64,000 nucleotides of DNA from BOG-1155 sp050012495. Lineage in GTDB: Bacteria > Desulfobacterota > Syntrophorhabdia > Syntrophorhabdales > WCHB1-27. The stretch spans positions 1-64,000 of the forward strand of contig JBEKHB010000016.1 of assembly GCA_050012495.1 (NCBI GenBank), in the 5' to 3' direction. Shown here piece after piece: positions 16,688 to 25,286 of the stretch. The first letter of the stretch is position 1. Every line of letters starts with the position of its first letter. The position numbers were made by a program, and so were the translations under genes. The notes beneath the pieces were generated by a model. The model searched no databases. It saw nothing but the letters and a program-made list of their open reading frames with translations, and was not told the DNA's origin.

Positions 16688-17530
16688 TCATGAGAAGAAT
16701 GTGGCCTCCTTCAGGGTCCGCCCGCTCCTCTGCAGCGTTTCTCCGCTTTTGAGCGCATTCCGGTATATCTGTTTCCCGGCAAGCGCCGCACCGAGGGCCC
16801 CGGTGAGGAGGGGCTCGGGCGGGACCAGAACGGGAAAGGTGAATTTTGCGGCCAGGGCCCTGACCAGGCCGATGTTCTTGGCGCCGCCGCCGGTCACGGC
16901 CACGTCCGGCTCTATCTTGAGCTTGCTTACGAGCGCATATATCCGCGTGGCGACGGCTTCATGGATCCCGGCGATCAGGTTGGGTACGCTTTCACCGTTT
17001 GCAAGCCGGCCGGTCACCTCGGCTTGTGCAAAAACCGTGCAGGTATTGCTGATCTCGGCAGGCCTTTCCGCGGAAAGGGAAAGCTCCCCGAGCCGGGCGA
17101 GGGGGACGCCAAGGACATCGGCCATCACCTCGAGAAACCGGCCCGTACCCGCGGCGCATTTATCGTTCATCACGAAACCGGTGACCTTGCCGTTCAGGAT
17201 CTTGATGCCCTTGCTATCCTGGCCTCCCACGTCGACCACCGTCCGCACCGTGGGCAAAAGGTGGTGGATCCCTTTTGCGTGGCACGTGATCTCTGTCACT
17301 TGCTTGTCCGCGAAAGGCACATTTATTCTCCCATATCCGGTAGCCACGACAAAGACCAGGTCTTCGAAGACGAGGCCGGCCTGCGCCAGAGCGTCTTCCA
17401 TCACCCGGTAGGCCAGCCTCCGGTGCTCCGGGCCTGTGGGGCCGATTATTGACGACACAACGGCGGACTCGTCCATGACGGCCACTTTCGTCATCGTGGA
17501 GCCGATATCGATACCCGCGAAATAGTGCAT
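16688..17530 (-). CDS. BcrA/HgdC-type ATPase, dehydratase or reductase activator
   Basis: A 280-residue paralogue of the downstream gene with the canonical motifs: FAGIDIGSTMTKVA, VVDVGGQDSKGI, NDKCAAGTGRFLEVM and CTVFAQAEV (the last two hold the cluster-bridging cysteines), and TGGGAKNIGLVRAL. The pair could form a heterodimeric activator like BcrA-BcrD or BzdQ-BzdP, or two separate homodimers. No BcrB/BcrC or HgdAB-like electron-accepting subunits are found in the window. The start at 17530 lacks a strong ribosome-binding site; the open frame reaches 17578. A TTGACA on the minus strand at 17630-17625 may be its -35 box. Confidence 0.82.
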   Translation of the reverse strand: MHYFAGIDIGSTMTKVAVMDESAVVSSIIGPTGPEHRRLAYRVMEDALAQAGLVFEDLVFVVATGYGRINVPFADKQVTEITCHAKGIHHLLPTVRTVVDVGGQDSKGIKILNGKVTGFVMNDKCAAGTGRFLEVMADVLGVPLARLGELSLSAERPAEISNTCTVFAQAEVTGRLANGESVPNLIAGIHEAVATRIYALVSKLKIEPDVAVTGGGAKNIGLVRALAAKFTFPVLVPPEPLLTGALGAALAGKQIYRNALKSGETLQRSGRTLKEATFFS

Positions 17531-17761
17531 TACCCGCTCACGCCTGTTGGGAAGTGAATAATTCTGCCCACAGAACATAGTTCTGCATTACTATAGAGAA
17601 ACCTTATCCGAATTCGTGACGCCGTGTCAACAAAAAGTGGTAAATATTCTCACTGCAATCGGCGACAGTTTCACCGTCTATCCTGAATATATGGTGGGTG
17701 TGCTGCCCCTCGCGCCGCGCTTCATCGCAATAATCTCTATAATTTTACCCGCTTCCTTGTG

Positions 17762-17777
17762 TGGCACGGTTTATGCA
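17762..17777 (+). promoter_or_regulatory. Sigma-54 promoter (-24/-12)
   Basis: TGGCACG-GTTT-ATGCA matches the TGGCACG-N4-TTGCA consensus with one mismatch, and the invariant GG and GC are exactly ten bases apart. It precedes the Cys-rich small gene at 17814. Transcription would start near 17789, which rules out the upstream ATG at 17790 as the translation start. Confidence 0.75.
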
Positions 17778-17813
17778 TAAATCCCTTCTATGTATAAACG
17801 GAGGGAGTCACCC

Positions 17814-18032
17814 ATGAAACAGCTAGGTGTTGCAATCTCCAAAGAAAAGGACCGGCAATTCCGGATATGTTTTACCGAAAACGACGTGCGGCGCGCGTGC
17901 CGCATGATGGTGTGCGGCCAGCACAGCGAGTCGTGCATGAGACTGATGGAAGAAAATGGGGTAACGTGTGAACTCTGTTATGCCGTTCTCACCGCTTTGG
18001 GAAAATACCCGTCCCGCATAGAGACCAACTGA
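17814..18032 (+). CDS. Small Cys-rich protein, unknown function, sigma-54 promoted
   Basis: A 72-residue protein that I do not recognise. It has six cysteines (19, 29, 34, 41, 52, 55), including VCGQHSESC and CELC, so metal or cluster binding or redox sensing is possible. The start behind GGAGGG (8-nt spacing) is preferred over an earlier ATG that would fall at the transcription start of the sigma-54 promoter. The gene ends two bases from the convergent sigma-54 activator, which is a natural candidate for its regulator. No membrane segment or signal peptide is visible. Confidence 0.65.
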   Translation: MKQLGVAISKEKDRQFRICFTENDVRRACRMMVCGQHSESCMRLMEENGVTCELCYAVLTALGKYPSRIETN

Positions 18033-18034
18033 CT

Positions 18035-19570
18035 TTATCCGACTGCCCGTATATTCTTGCTGCGGCCGAAGGGAATGCCAAGCTTCCGCATCCGGTGGCG
18101 CAAAGTCGCGGGGTTGATCCCGAGGATTTCGGCCGCGCCGCTTTTCCCCTCTATTCTGCCATTGGCTATCTTCATCACCTGCCTGATATGCTGCGCCTCC
18201 ATTTCTTCGAGCTTGAACGGCCCGCTTGGCGACTCCACTACCTGCCGGGGAGGCACGGCGATATCGTCGAAGGTGAGAGGCTTGCCATTCGACTGGATGA
18301 GGGCCCGCTCCACGACATTCGCCACTTCCCGCACATTCCCGGGCCAGTCGTATCTGAGGAGCCGGTCGATGGCGCCCTGGGCCAGGGCGGGCGTGATGCG
18401 CAGGCCCATCTCGTGCACTTTCTTCTCCATGAAGTGGCTGACGAGGGCCGGGATATCCGCTTTTCGCTCCCTGAGCGGCGGAATCCTGATGGGGAACACG
18501 CCGAGACGATAATAAAGGTCAGGCCTGAAAACCCCTTCCGCGACTAACTCCTCGAGGTTCCTGTGGGTCGCGGAAATGATCCTTATGTCGATTTTGATGG
18601 CCTGGGAGCCCCCTACCCTCTCGATCTCCTTCTCCTGCAGGACCCGCAGCAGCCTGACCTGAGCCTGCGCGGGCAGTTCGCCCACCTCGTCCAGAAAAAT
18701 CGTCCCCTTGTCGGCCCGCTCGAAGCGGCCCCTCCGCTGTATCACCGCCCCGGTAAAAGCGCCCTTTTCATGGCCGAAAAGCTCGCTGTCCAGCAGCGTT
18801 TCAGGGATTGCGCCGCAATTGACGGCGACCAGCGGTCCGTTGTGCCGCGGTGAGAGATTATGGATGGCGTGCGCAATCAACTCCTTGCCGCTTCCCGTCT
18901 CGCCGACCAACAGCACGGGGCTGGGCAAAGGGCCCACTTTCCACACCTGTTCCATCACCTCTCTCAAGCCGAAGCTTGAGCCGACTATCTCTTCCTTCCA
19001 ATCTCTTTGCAGCTCGTCCCGCAGATAACGGTTCTCATCGGCCAGCATGTCCCTCAGTTTCACAAGCTCGACGTACCTCCGGCTGTTCGCGAGGGCGATG
19101 CCCGTGGGCTCGTTGACAACGGACCAGAGCCGGCCGTGCCGTTCGTCATACCGGCCCTCTCCCGCCGCCCGCACGATAAGCGAGCCGATAAACCGGTGCT
19201 GGATAATGAGCCGGCCCACGACCAGAGAGGAATCGGGCCACTTAAAGTGGGGTGCGACCCTCTCCATTATGGGGTCCTCCGAGACTTGGCCGCATACCCG
19301 CACCCGCGGATAGTTCTCCACATCCTCAAGCTCCCTTCTGAGGTGCGGAGGCATTGCCACCTTGTCGGAACGGAGCGCGTCGCCCCCCGCCTCATCGGCG
19401 CTTGCAACCACTTCCAGAATACCCAACGATGCATTATAGACGGTAAGGATCAGCTCGTCCGCCGGCATGACGCCTTTGACGTAGACCAGGCAATCCCGAA
19501 GCGCCTCGCCAAGGTCGAGGCTGCCGCAAATACGCAAGGTAAATTCACGAAAAAACTCATCACTGTCCAT
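18035..19570 (-). CDS. Sigma-54-dependent activator with GAF-like sensor domain
   Basis: A 511-residue enhancer-binding protein. Residues about 10-165 look like a GAF sensor domain rather than a receiver. The AAA+ domain (about 195-430) carries Walker A GETGSGKE, GAFTGA for sigma-54 contact and TIFLDEVGE. The C-terminal Fis-type helix-turn-helix contains KSGAAEILGINPATLRHRMRK. The architecture is that of NorR/FhlA-type activators responding to small molecules. The start at 19570 follows GGGAGAG; the open frame extends 12 codons further. The adjacent sigma-54 promoter at 17762 suggests that it controls the Cys-rich gene. The sensed ligand is unknown. Confidence 0.87.
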   Translation of the reverse strand: MDSDEFFREFTLRICGSLDLGEALRDCLVYVKGVMPADELILTVYNASLGILEVVASADEAGGDALRSDKVAMPPHLRRELEDVENYPRVRVCGQVSEDPIMERVAPHFKWPDSSLVVGRLIIQHRFIGSLIVRAAGEGRYDERHGRLWSVVNEPTGIALANSRRYVELVKLRDMLADENRYLRDELQRDWKEEIVGSSFGLREVMEQVWKVGPLPSPVLLVGETGSGKELIAHAIHNLSPRHNGPLVAVNCGAIPETLLDSELFGHEKGAFTGAVIQRRGRFERADKGTIFLDEVGELPAQAQVRLLRVLQEKEIERVGGSQAIKIDIRIISATHRNLEELVAEGVFRPDLYYRLGVFPIRIPPLRERKADIPALVSHFMEKKVHEMGLRITPALAQGAIDRLLRYDWPGNVREVANVVERALIQSNGKPLTFDDIAVPPRQVVESPSGPFKLEEMEAQHIRQVMKIANGRIEGKSGAAEILGINPATLRHRMRKLGIPFGRSKNIRAVG

Positions 19571-19749
19571 GTCACTCTCCCGACCTGTGCACGCTGTAAC
19601 TGTCACATATGGTACTTTACACTATTTCTTACAAATATTACAGTTGTTTCCGCCGTGACGGATAGATCATCGGATAGACGGCCTTATTGCCGGCCTTCGG
19701 ACCGACCTTGCAATGAGCCTCGTATGGAGTACGAACCCACCGATTTTTG

Positions 19750-19778
19750 TTGACAAACTTGTCAGCCTTCGCTAGTAT
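19750..19778 (+). promoter_or_regulatory. iorA promoter with overlapping operator palindrome
   Basis: TTGACA (19750-19755), a 17-nt spacer and TAGTAT (19773-19778) form a sigma-70-type promoter 138 bp before iorA. TGACAA-AC-TTGTCA (19751-19764) is a perfect palindrome overlapping the -35 box, so a repressor bound here would block transcription. The downstream IclR-type gene is a plausible source of that repressor. Confidence 0.55.
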
Positions 19779-19915
19779 CTTTCATATAGAACTGTATTCT
19801 GTGGGCAAAACAATAACCGATGAAGGAATGGGAACGGGTGTGAAGGCGGCGGCACCCGCTTTTAGGGTCGCAGCCTTGCCTATCGGGGTATTTTCAAACC
19901 AGGGAGGAGGATAAC

Positions 19916-21736
19916 GTGAAAAGAATAGTACAAGGTAATGAGGCGATCGCCAGGGGCGCCTGGGAGGCCGGTGTGGTTGTCGGCTGCGCTTATCCGGGTA
20001 CACCGAGCAGCGAGATCATGACGGAGCTGTCTCACTACCCCGAGGTGAACACGGAGTGGTCGCCCAACGAGAAGGTGGCGTTAGAAGTGGCCCACGGCGC
20101 GTCGCTGGCGGGAGGAAGGGCCATTGCCTGCATGAAGCATGTGGGTCTGAACGTGGCTTCCGACCCCTTGATGACCATCTCCTATACCGGGGTGAAGGGC
20201 GGCCTTGTGGTTGTCGTGGCCGACGACCCCGGTCAGCACAGCTCGCAGAACGAGCAGGACAGCAGGAACTGGACCCGTTTCGGCAAGATTCCCATGCTCG
20301 AGCCGGGCAGTTCCCAGGAGTGCAAAGATTTTACGCGGATCGCCTTCGAGATTAGCGAGACCTTCGACACCCCTGTGCTCTTGCGGGGCGAGACCAGGGT
20401 TTGCCACTGCGATTCCCTCGTGGAGCTGGGTGACAGAGAGGAGCCGCCCACGCAGAAAGGCCTCTCTCAGAAAGAGACGCCCAAGCACGTGATGGTCCCC
20501 ATGTATGCGAGGGTCAGGCGGGTCTTCATTGAAGAGCGCACAGGCCGGTTGTCCGAATACGCCGATGCCTCGTTTCCTTACAACCTGATGGAGATCAACG
20601 ACCCCGAGATCGGCTTTATCTCTTCGGGCATTTCCTCCCTCTATACGCGAGAACTGTTTCCCCACGGTTCATTCCTCAAGCTCGGCATGGTCTGGCCCCT
20701 GCCATGGAAGATGATAGACGCATTTTTCACGAGGGTGAAAAAGGTGATCGTCGTCGAGGAGCTCGATCCTTTCCTTGAGACGGAGATCAGGGCCAGAGGC
20801 TACAAGGTGCGTCACGGCAAAGACCTCATCCCGGCGATAGGCGAGCTTTCCCCCGCGGCCCTCGAACAAGCGCTCTCCGAGACGGTGACCGGGCGGCGTT
20901 ATAAGGCCCCCAAGGTGCGCATCGCGCCTGAAGATCTGCCCAAAAGACCGCCTAATCTCTGTGCCGGCTGCTCCCACAGGCCCCTCTTCTATGCCCTGAA
21001 AAAACTTGGCCTCTTCGTCTTTGGCGACATCGGCTGCTATGCCCTCGCCGCCGCGCCGCCCCTTTCCGCCATGCACGCCTCCACGTGTATGGGCGCGGGT
21101 ATAGGCGGGGCCTTCGGCGCGGGAAAAGTCCTCGGTAAGGAAGGATTGGGAAAAGTCTGCGCGGTCCTCGGCGACTCCACGTTTCTCCACAGCGGCATCA
21201 CCGCGCTGATGGACGCGGCATACAACAAAGGATATTCCACCACTATTATCCTTGATAACGGGATTACGGCGATGACGGGGCAGCAGGAGACCGCCGGGAC
21301 CGGCTACACCATACGGGGTGAGCCCGCGGGGAAGGTCGATTACGAGCAGTTGGCGCGCGCCGTCGGGATCACACATGTGAGGAAGGTAGACCCCTACAAG
21401 CTGAAGGAGACAATCGAGGTGATCAAGGAAGAGGCGGAAAGAGATGCCGCCTCCGTCATCATCACCGAAAACAGCCCCTGCATGTTGCTCCGCAGGGCAA
21501 AACCACTGGAGAAGTTCGAGAACCCGTTCTACGTCATCGACACCGACCGGTGCAGGGGCTGCAAGGTGTGTCTCGAAATCGGGTGCCCCGCCATAAGCTG
21601 GCGGGCGCAAGAAGGCGTCACAAAGGATGGCCGCAAGAGGAAGGGGACCGTGTTCATTAACAAAGACCAGTGCGTAGGCTGTGATGTCTGCGGCCAGATA
21701 TGTAAATTTGACGCCATTGTAGCGGAGGCGAAGTAG
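19916..21736 (+). CDS. iorA: Indolepyruvate:ferredoxin oxidoreductase alpha subunit
   Basis: A 606-residue protein, the usual IorA length. The N-terminal half is the pyruvate-oxidoreductase-like domain (GCAYPGTPSSEI, HVGLNVASDPLM), the middle is the thiamine-diphosphate-binding domain (LCAGCSHRP, GDIGCYAL and GDSTFLHSGI), and the C-terminus carries two [4Fe-4S] sites (CRGCKVCLEIGCP and CVGCDVCGQICK). The enzyme oxidatively decarboxylates aryl pyruvates from aromatic amino acids and reduces ferredoxin. Start: GTG after GGGAGGAGG. The small IorB subunit is not downstream; an IclR regulator follows 23 bp later instead. IorB may be encoded elsewhere. Confidence 0.92.
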   Translation: MKRIVQGNEAIARGAWEAGVVVGCAYPGTPSSEIMTELSHYPEVNTEWSPNEKVALEVAHGASLAGGRAIACMKHVGLNVASDPLMTISYTGVKGGLVVVVADDPGQHSSQNEQDSRNWTRFGKIPMLEPGSSQECKDFTRIAFEISETFDTPVLLRGETRVCHCDSLVELGDREEPPTQKGLSQKETPKHVMVPMYARVRRVFIEERTGRLSEYADASFPYNLMEINDPEIGFISSGISSLYTRELFPHGSFLKLGMVWPLPWKMIDAFFTRVKKVIVVEELDPFLETEIRARGYKVRHGKDLIPAIGELSPAALEQALSETVTGRRYKAPKVRIAPEDLPKRPPNLCAGCSHRPLFYALKKLGLFVFGDIGCYALAAAPPLSAMHASTCMGAGIGGAFGAGKVLGKEGLGKVCAVLGDSTFLHSGITALMDAAYNKGYSTTIILDNGITAMTGQQETAGTGYTIRGEPAGKVDYEQLARAVGITHVRKVDPYKLKETIEVIKEEAERDAASVIITENSPCMLLRRAKPLEKFENPFYVIDTDRCRGCKVCLEIGCPAISWRAQEGVTKDGRKRKGTVFINKDQCVGCDVCGQICKFDAIVAEAK

Positions 21737-21759
21737 CGAGGGAGGACCGCGAAAAGGCA

Positions 21760-22563
21760 ATGCCGGCCAAATCTGAATATACCCGTGTAGTGCCGGCGGT
21801 CGATCAGGCGTCAAGGATCCTCCTCTGTCTGGCAGGAAACGCTTCGGCGAGTTTGAACCTCACCGATATCTGTGAGAGCGTCGGCATCTACAAAAGCAAA
21901 GGGTACTCGATCCTCAATACGCTGCAAAAATTCGGCTTTGTGCTGAAAGACCCTGCGACAAAGACGTATTCTCTGGGGCTCGGGCTCATCTCTCTGTCGA
22001 GGAAAGTCCTGGACGGTCTCAATGACAACAAGGTGGTGGCCCCCCTCCTCGAGACGCTCGCCGGGAGGACCCGCAGCACGGCCCTCTACAGCACCCTCAG
22101 TGATGAAAACATCTTTGTCGTGGCGAAACACGAAGAGGAGCGGACCGTCAGCGTCACCATCCGCGTCGGCTATCGCTTTCACATGACCCACGGGGCCCAC
22201 GGGAAGGCCATTGTCGCCTTCATGGAAGAGGATGAGCGGGAAAAGCTGCTGAAGCAGAAAAAGCTTTTTTTTCACGGCAATGAGTCAAAGTTCGACCGCA
22301 GCCGGTTGGATGCCGAGCTTGCACGGTGCCGGGAGAGGGGTTACGCCTTCGACATGGGCGAGCTGAACCCCGGCATCAACGTGGTCGCCTCCCCTGTCTT
22401 TGACGCGGATGAAAGGATCAAGGGGTGCATCTTCATCATGGGGACGTTTTCCGAGTCGCTCTTGGAGGAGTACGGCGCCCTGGTCGCCGAGAGCGCCCGG
22501 CGCTTTTCGTCCATGCTGGGCGCGAGGGCGCCGAGGGGCGCGGTAGGTCGGCCGGGCGTGTGA
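21760..22563 (+). CDS. IclR-family transcriptional regulator
   Basis: A 267-residue protein with an N-terminal winged helix-turn-helix (about 10-65, with SLNLTDICESVGIYKSKGYS) and a C-terminal IclR effector-binding domain (SVTIRVGYRFHMTHGAHGKA, LARCRERGYAFDMGELNPGI, FDADERIKGCIFIMG). It directly follows iorA and is probably cotranscribed. IclR regulators often control adjacent catabolic genes in response to a small organic acid; control of iorA through the palindrome at 19751 is inference. Confidence 0.87.
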   Translation: MPAKSEYTRVVPAVDQASRILLCLAGNASASLNLTDICESVGIYKSKGYSILNTLQKFGFVLKDPATKTYSLGLGLISLSRKVLDGLNDNKVVAPLLETLAGRTRSTALYSTLSDENIFVVAKHEEERTVSVTIRVGYRFHMTHGAHGKAIVAFMEEDEREKLLKQKKLFFHGNESKFDRSRLDAELARCRERGYAFDMGELNPGINVVASPVFDADERIKGCIFIMGTFSESLLEEYGALVAESARRFSSMLGARAPRGAVGRPGV

Positions 22564-22645
22564 GAGTCGTCGTAAGCGCTCGTTGCCTCGCTAAAGGCCC
22601 TGTCAGTCTATTGAAACTAAACGGATTTTATGGTAAACCCTTGGC

Positions 22646-24478
22646 ATGAAGAACAAGGCGATCAACCCCTTTAATAAAGGCGTATTCATCTGGCTTTTCA
22701 TCATTCTCCTTATCCTCTTTCTGTTCAACATCTACCACAAGCCAAGAAAACAGTTCGAAACCGTGGCGTTCAGCGATTTCGCCGAATCGATCATCGCGGA
22801 CCAGGTGTCGTCCGTTGTCATTCAGGGGAAGAGTATCACCGGTGTCATGAAGGATGGCCGTGACTTCAAAACCTTCGCCCCCGATGACCCCGAGCTTGTG
22901 AAGCTCCTACGGCAGCACAAGGTCACGATACAGGCGAAACCCGATGATGACTCGGGCATATGGCAGTCGATTTTTGTTTCCTGGTTCCCCATGCTCCTGC
23001 TTATTGGCGTCTGGATCTTCTTCATGCGGCAGATGCAGGCGGGCGGAGGCAAGGCCCTCGCCTTCGGCAAGAGCAGGGCGCGCATAGCGAACGGCAAGGA
23101 GAACAAGGTTACTTTTCAGGACGTCGCGGGCATTGAAGAGGCGAAGGTGGAGCTGGGTGAGATTATTGAGTTCCTCCGGGATGCGAAGAGGTTCACCAGA
23201 TTAGGTGGAAGAATACCGAAAGGCGTGCTCCTCATCGGGCAGCCGGGGACAGGGAAGACCCTGCTCGCCCGTGCGATCGCGGGTGAGGCCGACGTGCCTT
23301 TCTTCAGCATCAGCGGCTCCGACTTCGTTGAGATGTTTGTCGGTGTCGGTGCATCCCGGGTGCGCGATCTCTTCAGCCAGGGCAAGAAGAATGCCCCTTG
23401 CATCATCTTCATCGATGAAATAGACGCGGTCGGCAGGCACAGGGGCGCGGGGCTCGGCGGAGGCCATGACGAGAGGGAACAGACGCTCAACCAGCTCCTT
23501 GTGGAGATGGACGGCTTTGAACCGAATGGCGGGGTCATTGTGGTTTCCGCAACGAACAGACCCGACGTGCTCGATCCCGCACTGCTCCGGCCCGGCCGGT
23601 TCGACAGGCAGATCATGGTGCCCATACCCGATGTGAAGGGTCGGGAAGAGATACTGGGCGTCCACACAAGGAAGACGGTCCTTTCCACCGAGATCGACCT
23701 TTCCGTGATTGCCCGGGGCACGCCGGGCTTTTCCGGCGCAGACCTGGCCAACCTTGTCAACGAGGCCGCCCTGCTCGCGGCGAGAAACGATAAGAAAGAG
23801 ATCGAGATCTCCGACATGGAGGAGGCCAAGGATAAGGTGCTCATGGGCGTGGAAAGGCGGAGCATGGTCATCTCTTACCAGGAAAGAAGAAATGCGGCCT
23901 ACCATGAAGCGGGGCATGCACTCGTCGCAAAGATGATACCCGAGTCAGACCCCATCCATAAAGTCACCATCATACCGCGCGGTCGGGCGCTAGGCCTCAC
24001 GCAGCAGCTCCCCATCGACGAGAGGCACACATATTCCAAAGATTATCTTGTCGATAGCATCACGATTCTTCTCGGGGGGAGGGCGGCGGAAGAGATCGTC
24101 CTCAACCATCAGACGACCGGAGCGGGCAACGACATAGAGCGGGCAACGGAAATCGCCAGGAAGATGGTCTGCGAGTGGGGCATGAGCGAAGAGATGGGGC
24201 CTCTCAATTATGGGAGAAAAGAGGAGCCGGTTTTTCTGGGCAAGGAGATGCACCGCCAGAGGGATTTCAGCGAAAACACCGCAAAGGACATAGACGCCGA
24301 GCTGAAAGCGATTGTGTCGGGCTGCTTCGAGAGGGCGAAGGGCCTTCTCCTCGGAAACATCGATGCCCTGCATACCATCGCCACGGCCTTGCTTGAAAAA
24401 GAGGTGCTCGACGGCCAGGAAATAGATGACCTTCTCAAGGAAAAAGTGAATGGCCTGGCGGAAACGGTTCAAGGATAA
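22646..24478 (+). CDS. ftsH: ATP-dependent zinc metalloprotease FtsH
   Basis: A 610-residue membrane-anchored AAA+ protease. Two transmembrane segments (about 12-28 and 110-128) flank a periplasmic domain. The ATPase has Walker A GQPGTGKT, IIFIDEIDAVG and the second region of homology (NRPDVLDPALLRPGRFDR). The zinc site is HEAGH, with the third ligand Asp in the region after AGNDIERAT. It degrades unneeded or misfolded membrane and cytosolic proteins. It heads a long co-directional operon and overlaps folP by 29 bases. The ribosome-binding site before the ATG is weak. Confidence 0.95.
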   Translation: MKNKAINPFNKGVFIWLFIILLILFLFNIYHKPRKQFETVAFSDFAESIIADQVSSVVIQGKSITGVMKDGRDFKTFAPDDPELVKLLRQHKVTIQAKPDDDSGIWQSIFVSWFPMLLLIGVWIFFMRQMQAGGGKALAFGKSRARIANGKENKVTFQDVAGIEEAKVELGEIIEFLRDAKRFTRLGGRIPKGVLLIGQPGTGKTLLARAIAGEADVPFFSISGSDFVEMFVGVGASRVRDLFSQGKKNAPCIIFIDEIDAVGRHRGAGLGGGHDEREQTLNQLLVEMDGFEPNGGVIVVSATNRPDVLDPALLRPGRFDRQIMVPIPDVKGREEILGVHTRKTVLSTEIDLSVIARGTPGFSGADLANLVNEAALLAARNDKKEIEISDMEEAKDKVLMGVERRSMVISYQERRNAAYHEAGHALVAKMIPESDPIHKVTIIPRGRALGLTQQLPIDERHTYSKDYLVDSITILLGGRAAEEIVLNHQTTGAGNDIERATEIARKMVCEWGMSEEMGPLNYGRKEEPVFLGKEMHRQRDFSENTAKDIDAELKAIVSGCFERAKGLLLGNIDALHTIATALLEKEVLDGQEIDDLLKEKVNGLAETVQG

Positions 24479-25283
24479 GCTTCTTGTCATGGGCATCCTG
24501 AACGTGACGCCCGATTCTTTTTACGACCACGGCGCGTTCTTTTCCCGGGACCGGGCACTGGACCACGCCTTGCGCATGATCGACGAGGGCGCGGATATCA
24601 TCGATGTCGGGGGCGAATCGACAAGACCTTTTTCCGAGCCGACTCCGCGTGCCGAGGAGTTGGCGCGGATCCTCCCGGTAATCGAAGCCGTCAGAAAACA
24701 TTCGGACGTCCCCCTTTCCGTGGACACCTACAAGGCCGTTGTGGCGAGGGCGGCGATCGCAGCAGGTGCGGATATAATAAATGACATCTCCTCCCTGTCC
24801 TTTGATCCGGATATGGCGGACGTCGTCGCGGGGTCGGGCGTGCCGGTCGTGCTGATGCACATAAAGGGGACGCCCAGAGATATGCAGAAGGACCCAACCT
24901 ATAAGGACGTCGTGGGAGAGATCAGGGAATTTTTCGTCGAAAGGATCGCCTTTGCGAAATCAGCCGGGATAGATGAGGAAAATATCGTCATCGATCCCGG
25001 CATCGGTTTCGGCAAGCAGCTTCAGCATAACCTGACGATCATAAAGGAGCTGGGGCGGTTGAAGGAGCTTGGGCAACCGCTTCTCATAGGGACGTCAATG
25101 AAGTCTTTCATAGGCCGCATCATGGGAACGACCGCCCTGGAGGACAGGGCCGAGGGCACCCTCGCGAGTGTGGCCATGTCAGTGTGGAACGGTGCGGATA
25201 TAGTGAGGGTTCACGACGTGGCGAGGACGCGCAGGGTCATCACTTTTATGGAAGCCCTGATGGCATCCTCCGCCCCGGGCTAG
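24450..25283 (+). CDS. folP: Dihydropteroate synthase
   Basis: A 277-residue TIM-barrel enzyme. Diagnostic motifs are MGILNVTPDSFYDHG at the N-terminus, IIDVGGESTRPFSEP, VPLSVDTYK and DPGIGFGKQLQHN. It condenses p-aminobenzoate with hydroxymethyl-dihydropterin diphosphate in folate synthesis. It overlaps ftsH by 29 bases and lies three bases before cdaA, a very common ftsH-folP-cdaA order in this bacterial group. Confidence 0.95.
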   Translation: MAWRKRFKDKLLVMGILNVTPDSFYDHGAFFSRDRALDHALRMIDEGADIIDVGGESTRPFSEPTPRAEELARILPVIEAVRKHSDVPLSVDTYKAVVARAAIAAGADIINDISSLSFDPDMADVVAGSGVPVVLMHIKGTPRDMQKDPTYKDVVGEIREFFVERIAFAKSAGIDEENIVIDPGIGFGKQLQHNLTIIKELGRLKELGQPLLIGTSMKSFIGRIMGTTALEDRAEGTLASVAMSVWNGADIVRVHDVARTRRVITFMEALMASSAPG

Positions 25284-25286
25284 CCC

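Noticed and set aside
17662..17675. Possible sigma-54 promoter on the minus strand for the BcrA/D-like operon
   Set aside because: GG and GC spacing fits but the rest of the consensus does not match.
19751..19764. TGACAAACTTGTCA as a second HcpR/FNR site
   Set aside because: The half-sites are TGACAA/TTGTCA with a two-base spacer, not TTGAC-N4-GTCAA; treated as an unassigned operator.
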